Source: an uncultured Ilumatobacter sp.
Lineage (GTDB): Bacteria > Actinomycetota > Acidimicrobiia > Acidimicrobiales > Ilumatobacteraceae
DNA: 42,433 nt
Assembly (NCBI GenBank): GCA_905182555.1
Contig: CAJJBX010000024.1
Coordinates: forward strand, 1-42,433
Direction: 5' to 3'
The translations under genes and the position numbers were made by a program. Shown here one piece after another: positions 41,872 through 42,433 of the stretch; position 1 is the first letter of the stretch; each line of letters begins with the position of its first letter. A model generated the notes under the pieces. The model was not told the origin of the DNA, searched no databases, and saw only the letters and a program-made list of their open reading frames with translations.

Positions 41872-42075
41872 GTCGGACCCTTTCATGATTACTTGCCTGA
41901 TTACTTGCCTGAGCACTTGTTGTCGAGACTGAGACGGCAGACGCCGCCTTGTGTTTTTGGTCACACGGACTACAGACAAAACGTAGTCGCTCCGGACGAG
42001 GCAGCGCGACGTATCACGACCCATGTTGGAGCCGTTTGTCGGCGCGCGGGAGGTCGCCTGTCTACGCTCTGTGCC

Positions 42076-42433
42076 GTGCCCACCGCATTGCTGTCCGTGT
42101 ACGACAAAACCGGAGTCGTCGACTTCGCCCGAGCCCTCCGTGAAATGGGGTGGTCGATCGTCTCGAGCGGCGGGACCGCCAAGGCGATTGCGGCTGAGGG
42201 GATCGACGTCACCGACGTGGCGGATCTGACCGGCGTGCCGGCAATTCTGAGCCATCGAGTGGTCACGCTGCACCCGAAGGTGCACGGGGGGATCCTCGCT
42301 GACCCAACCGACCCCGAGCACCTTTCCGACATGGCCGAGTACGGCATCGAGCCGATCAGTCTTGTCGTCGGCAACCTCTATCCGTTCGGCCAGGGCCTCG
42401 ATGATTTCGAGCATGGCAGCGGATCGGCAGTCG
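42076..42433 (+). CDS. purH: Bifunctional AICAR formyltransferase / IMP cyclohydrolase, 3'-partial
   Basis: The first 119 residues are visible before the window ends. The N-terminal IMP cyclohydrolase domain (MGS-like fold) is clear: [48 protein letters not shown] and [11 protein letters not shown]. The GTG at 42076 begins exactly where PurH proteins begin, so it is taken as start. The enzyme makes the last two steps of de novo purine synthesis. The divergent upstream region (41872-42075) holds its promoter; no PurR-type or riboswitch element was recognised. Confidence 0.92.
   Translation, partial: MPTALLSVYDKTGVVDFARALREMGWSIVSSGGTAKAIAAEGIDVTDVADLTGVPAILSHRVVTLHPKVHGGILADPTDPEHLSDMAEYGIEPISLVVGNLYPFGQGLDDFEHGSGSAV

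Noticed and set aside
41872..42414. Long N-terminal extension of the small membrane protein
   Set aside because: It is antisense to the clear purH start and has a poor composition. A ribosome-binding site supports ATG 41871.

Overview
The window looks like a chromosomal segment of a high-GC actinobacterium, most likely from the Acidimicrobiia (Ilumatobacter-like). This is an inference from gene content: mycofactocin genes mftE and mftF, a FadD-type acyl-CoA synthetase, a ferredoxin-P450 pair, an MprA/MprB-like two-component system, a cobalamin-binding mutase subunit beside sucCD, frequent GTG starts, overlapping genes, and hairpin terminators without U-tracts. No rRNA, tRNA, CRISPR array or complete insertion sequence was seen.

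Layout. Bases 1-6.9 kb: a broken dienelactone hydrolase, then a minus-strand block (read right to left) of a repeat-bearing small membrane protein, SDR, MTA/SAH-type deaminase, class IV aminotransferase, sulfotransferase-like protein and a broken acyl-CoA synthetase. 6.9-10.6 kb: a 2-oxoglutarate/Fe(II)-type oxygenase, a secreted transglycosylase-like protein and a ROK sugar kinase. 10.7-14.9 kb: a tight minus-strand operon mftE-mftF-alanine racemase-like-membrane acyltransferase. 15-20.3 kb: DedA protein and a glucosidase pair (GH3 then GH13) with a LacI-type operator between them. 20.5-25.4 kb: PAS/GGDEF protein, SDR, solo DNA methyltransferase and MFS transporter. 25.4-27.4 kb: an accessory-looking island with a secreted SGNH-like protein between two 93-bp structured direct repeats, next to an 8-bp tandem repeat. 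27.4-34.6 kb: ferredoxin-P450, paired CrcB fluoride channels, response regulator/histidine kinase with a Gly/Lys-rich repeat protein behind them, and an ABC-F ATPase. 34.6-42.4 kb: a metallo-beta-lactamase-fold remnant, PcrA/UvrD helicase, flavodoxin, cobalamin-binding protein, sucCD, a small membrane protein and the start of purH.

Functional links. The cobalamin-binding subunit and sucCD fit the conversion of methylmalonyl-CoA to succinyl-CoA and then succinate. GH3, GH13 and the ROK kinase fit release and phosphorylation of glucose. mftE/mftF, two SDRs, the P450 and FadD fit a redox and lipid/alcohol catabolic lifestyle that uses mycofactocin.

Data quality. At least ten small indels break otherwise well-conserved genes: dienelactone hydrolase, fadD (four), the transglycosylase tail, GH3, histidine kinase, pcrA (two) and a membrane-anchored protein. 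Most lie in short homopolymers or a CG run and change nothing else, so residual sequencing or assembly error is more likely than mass gene decay. Such genes are typed 'pseudogene' only because the frame is broken as given.

The most unusual element is the pair of 93-bp repeats with nested inverted arms around the SGNH-like gene. Next are the small membrane protein with Gly/Ser/Ile repeats and the two-component system next to the FGG-repeat secreted protein.
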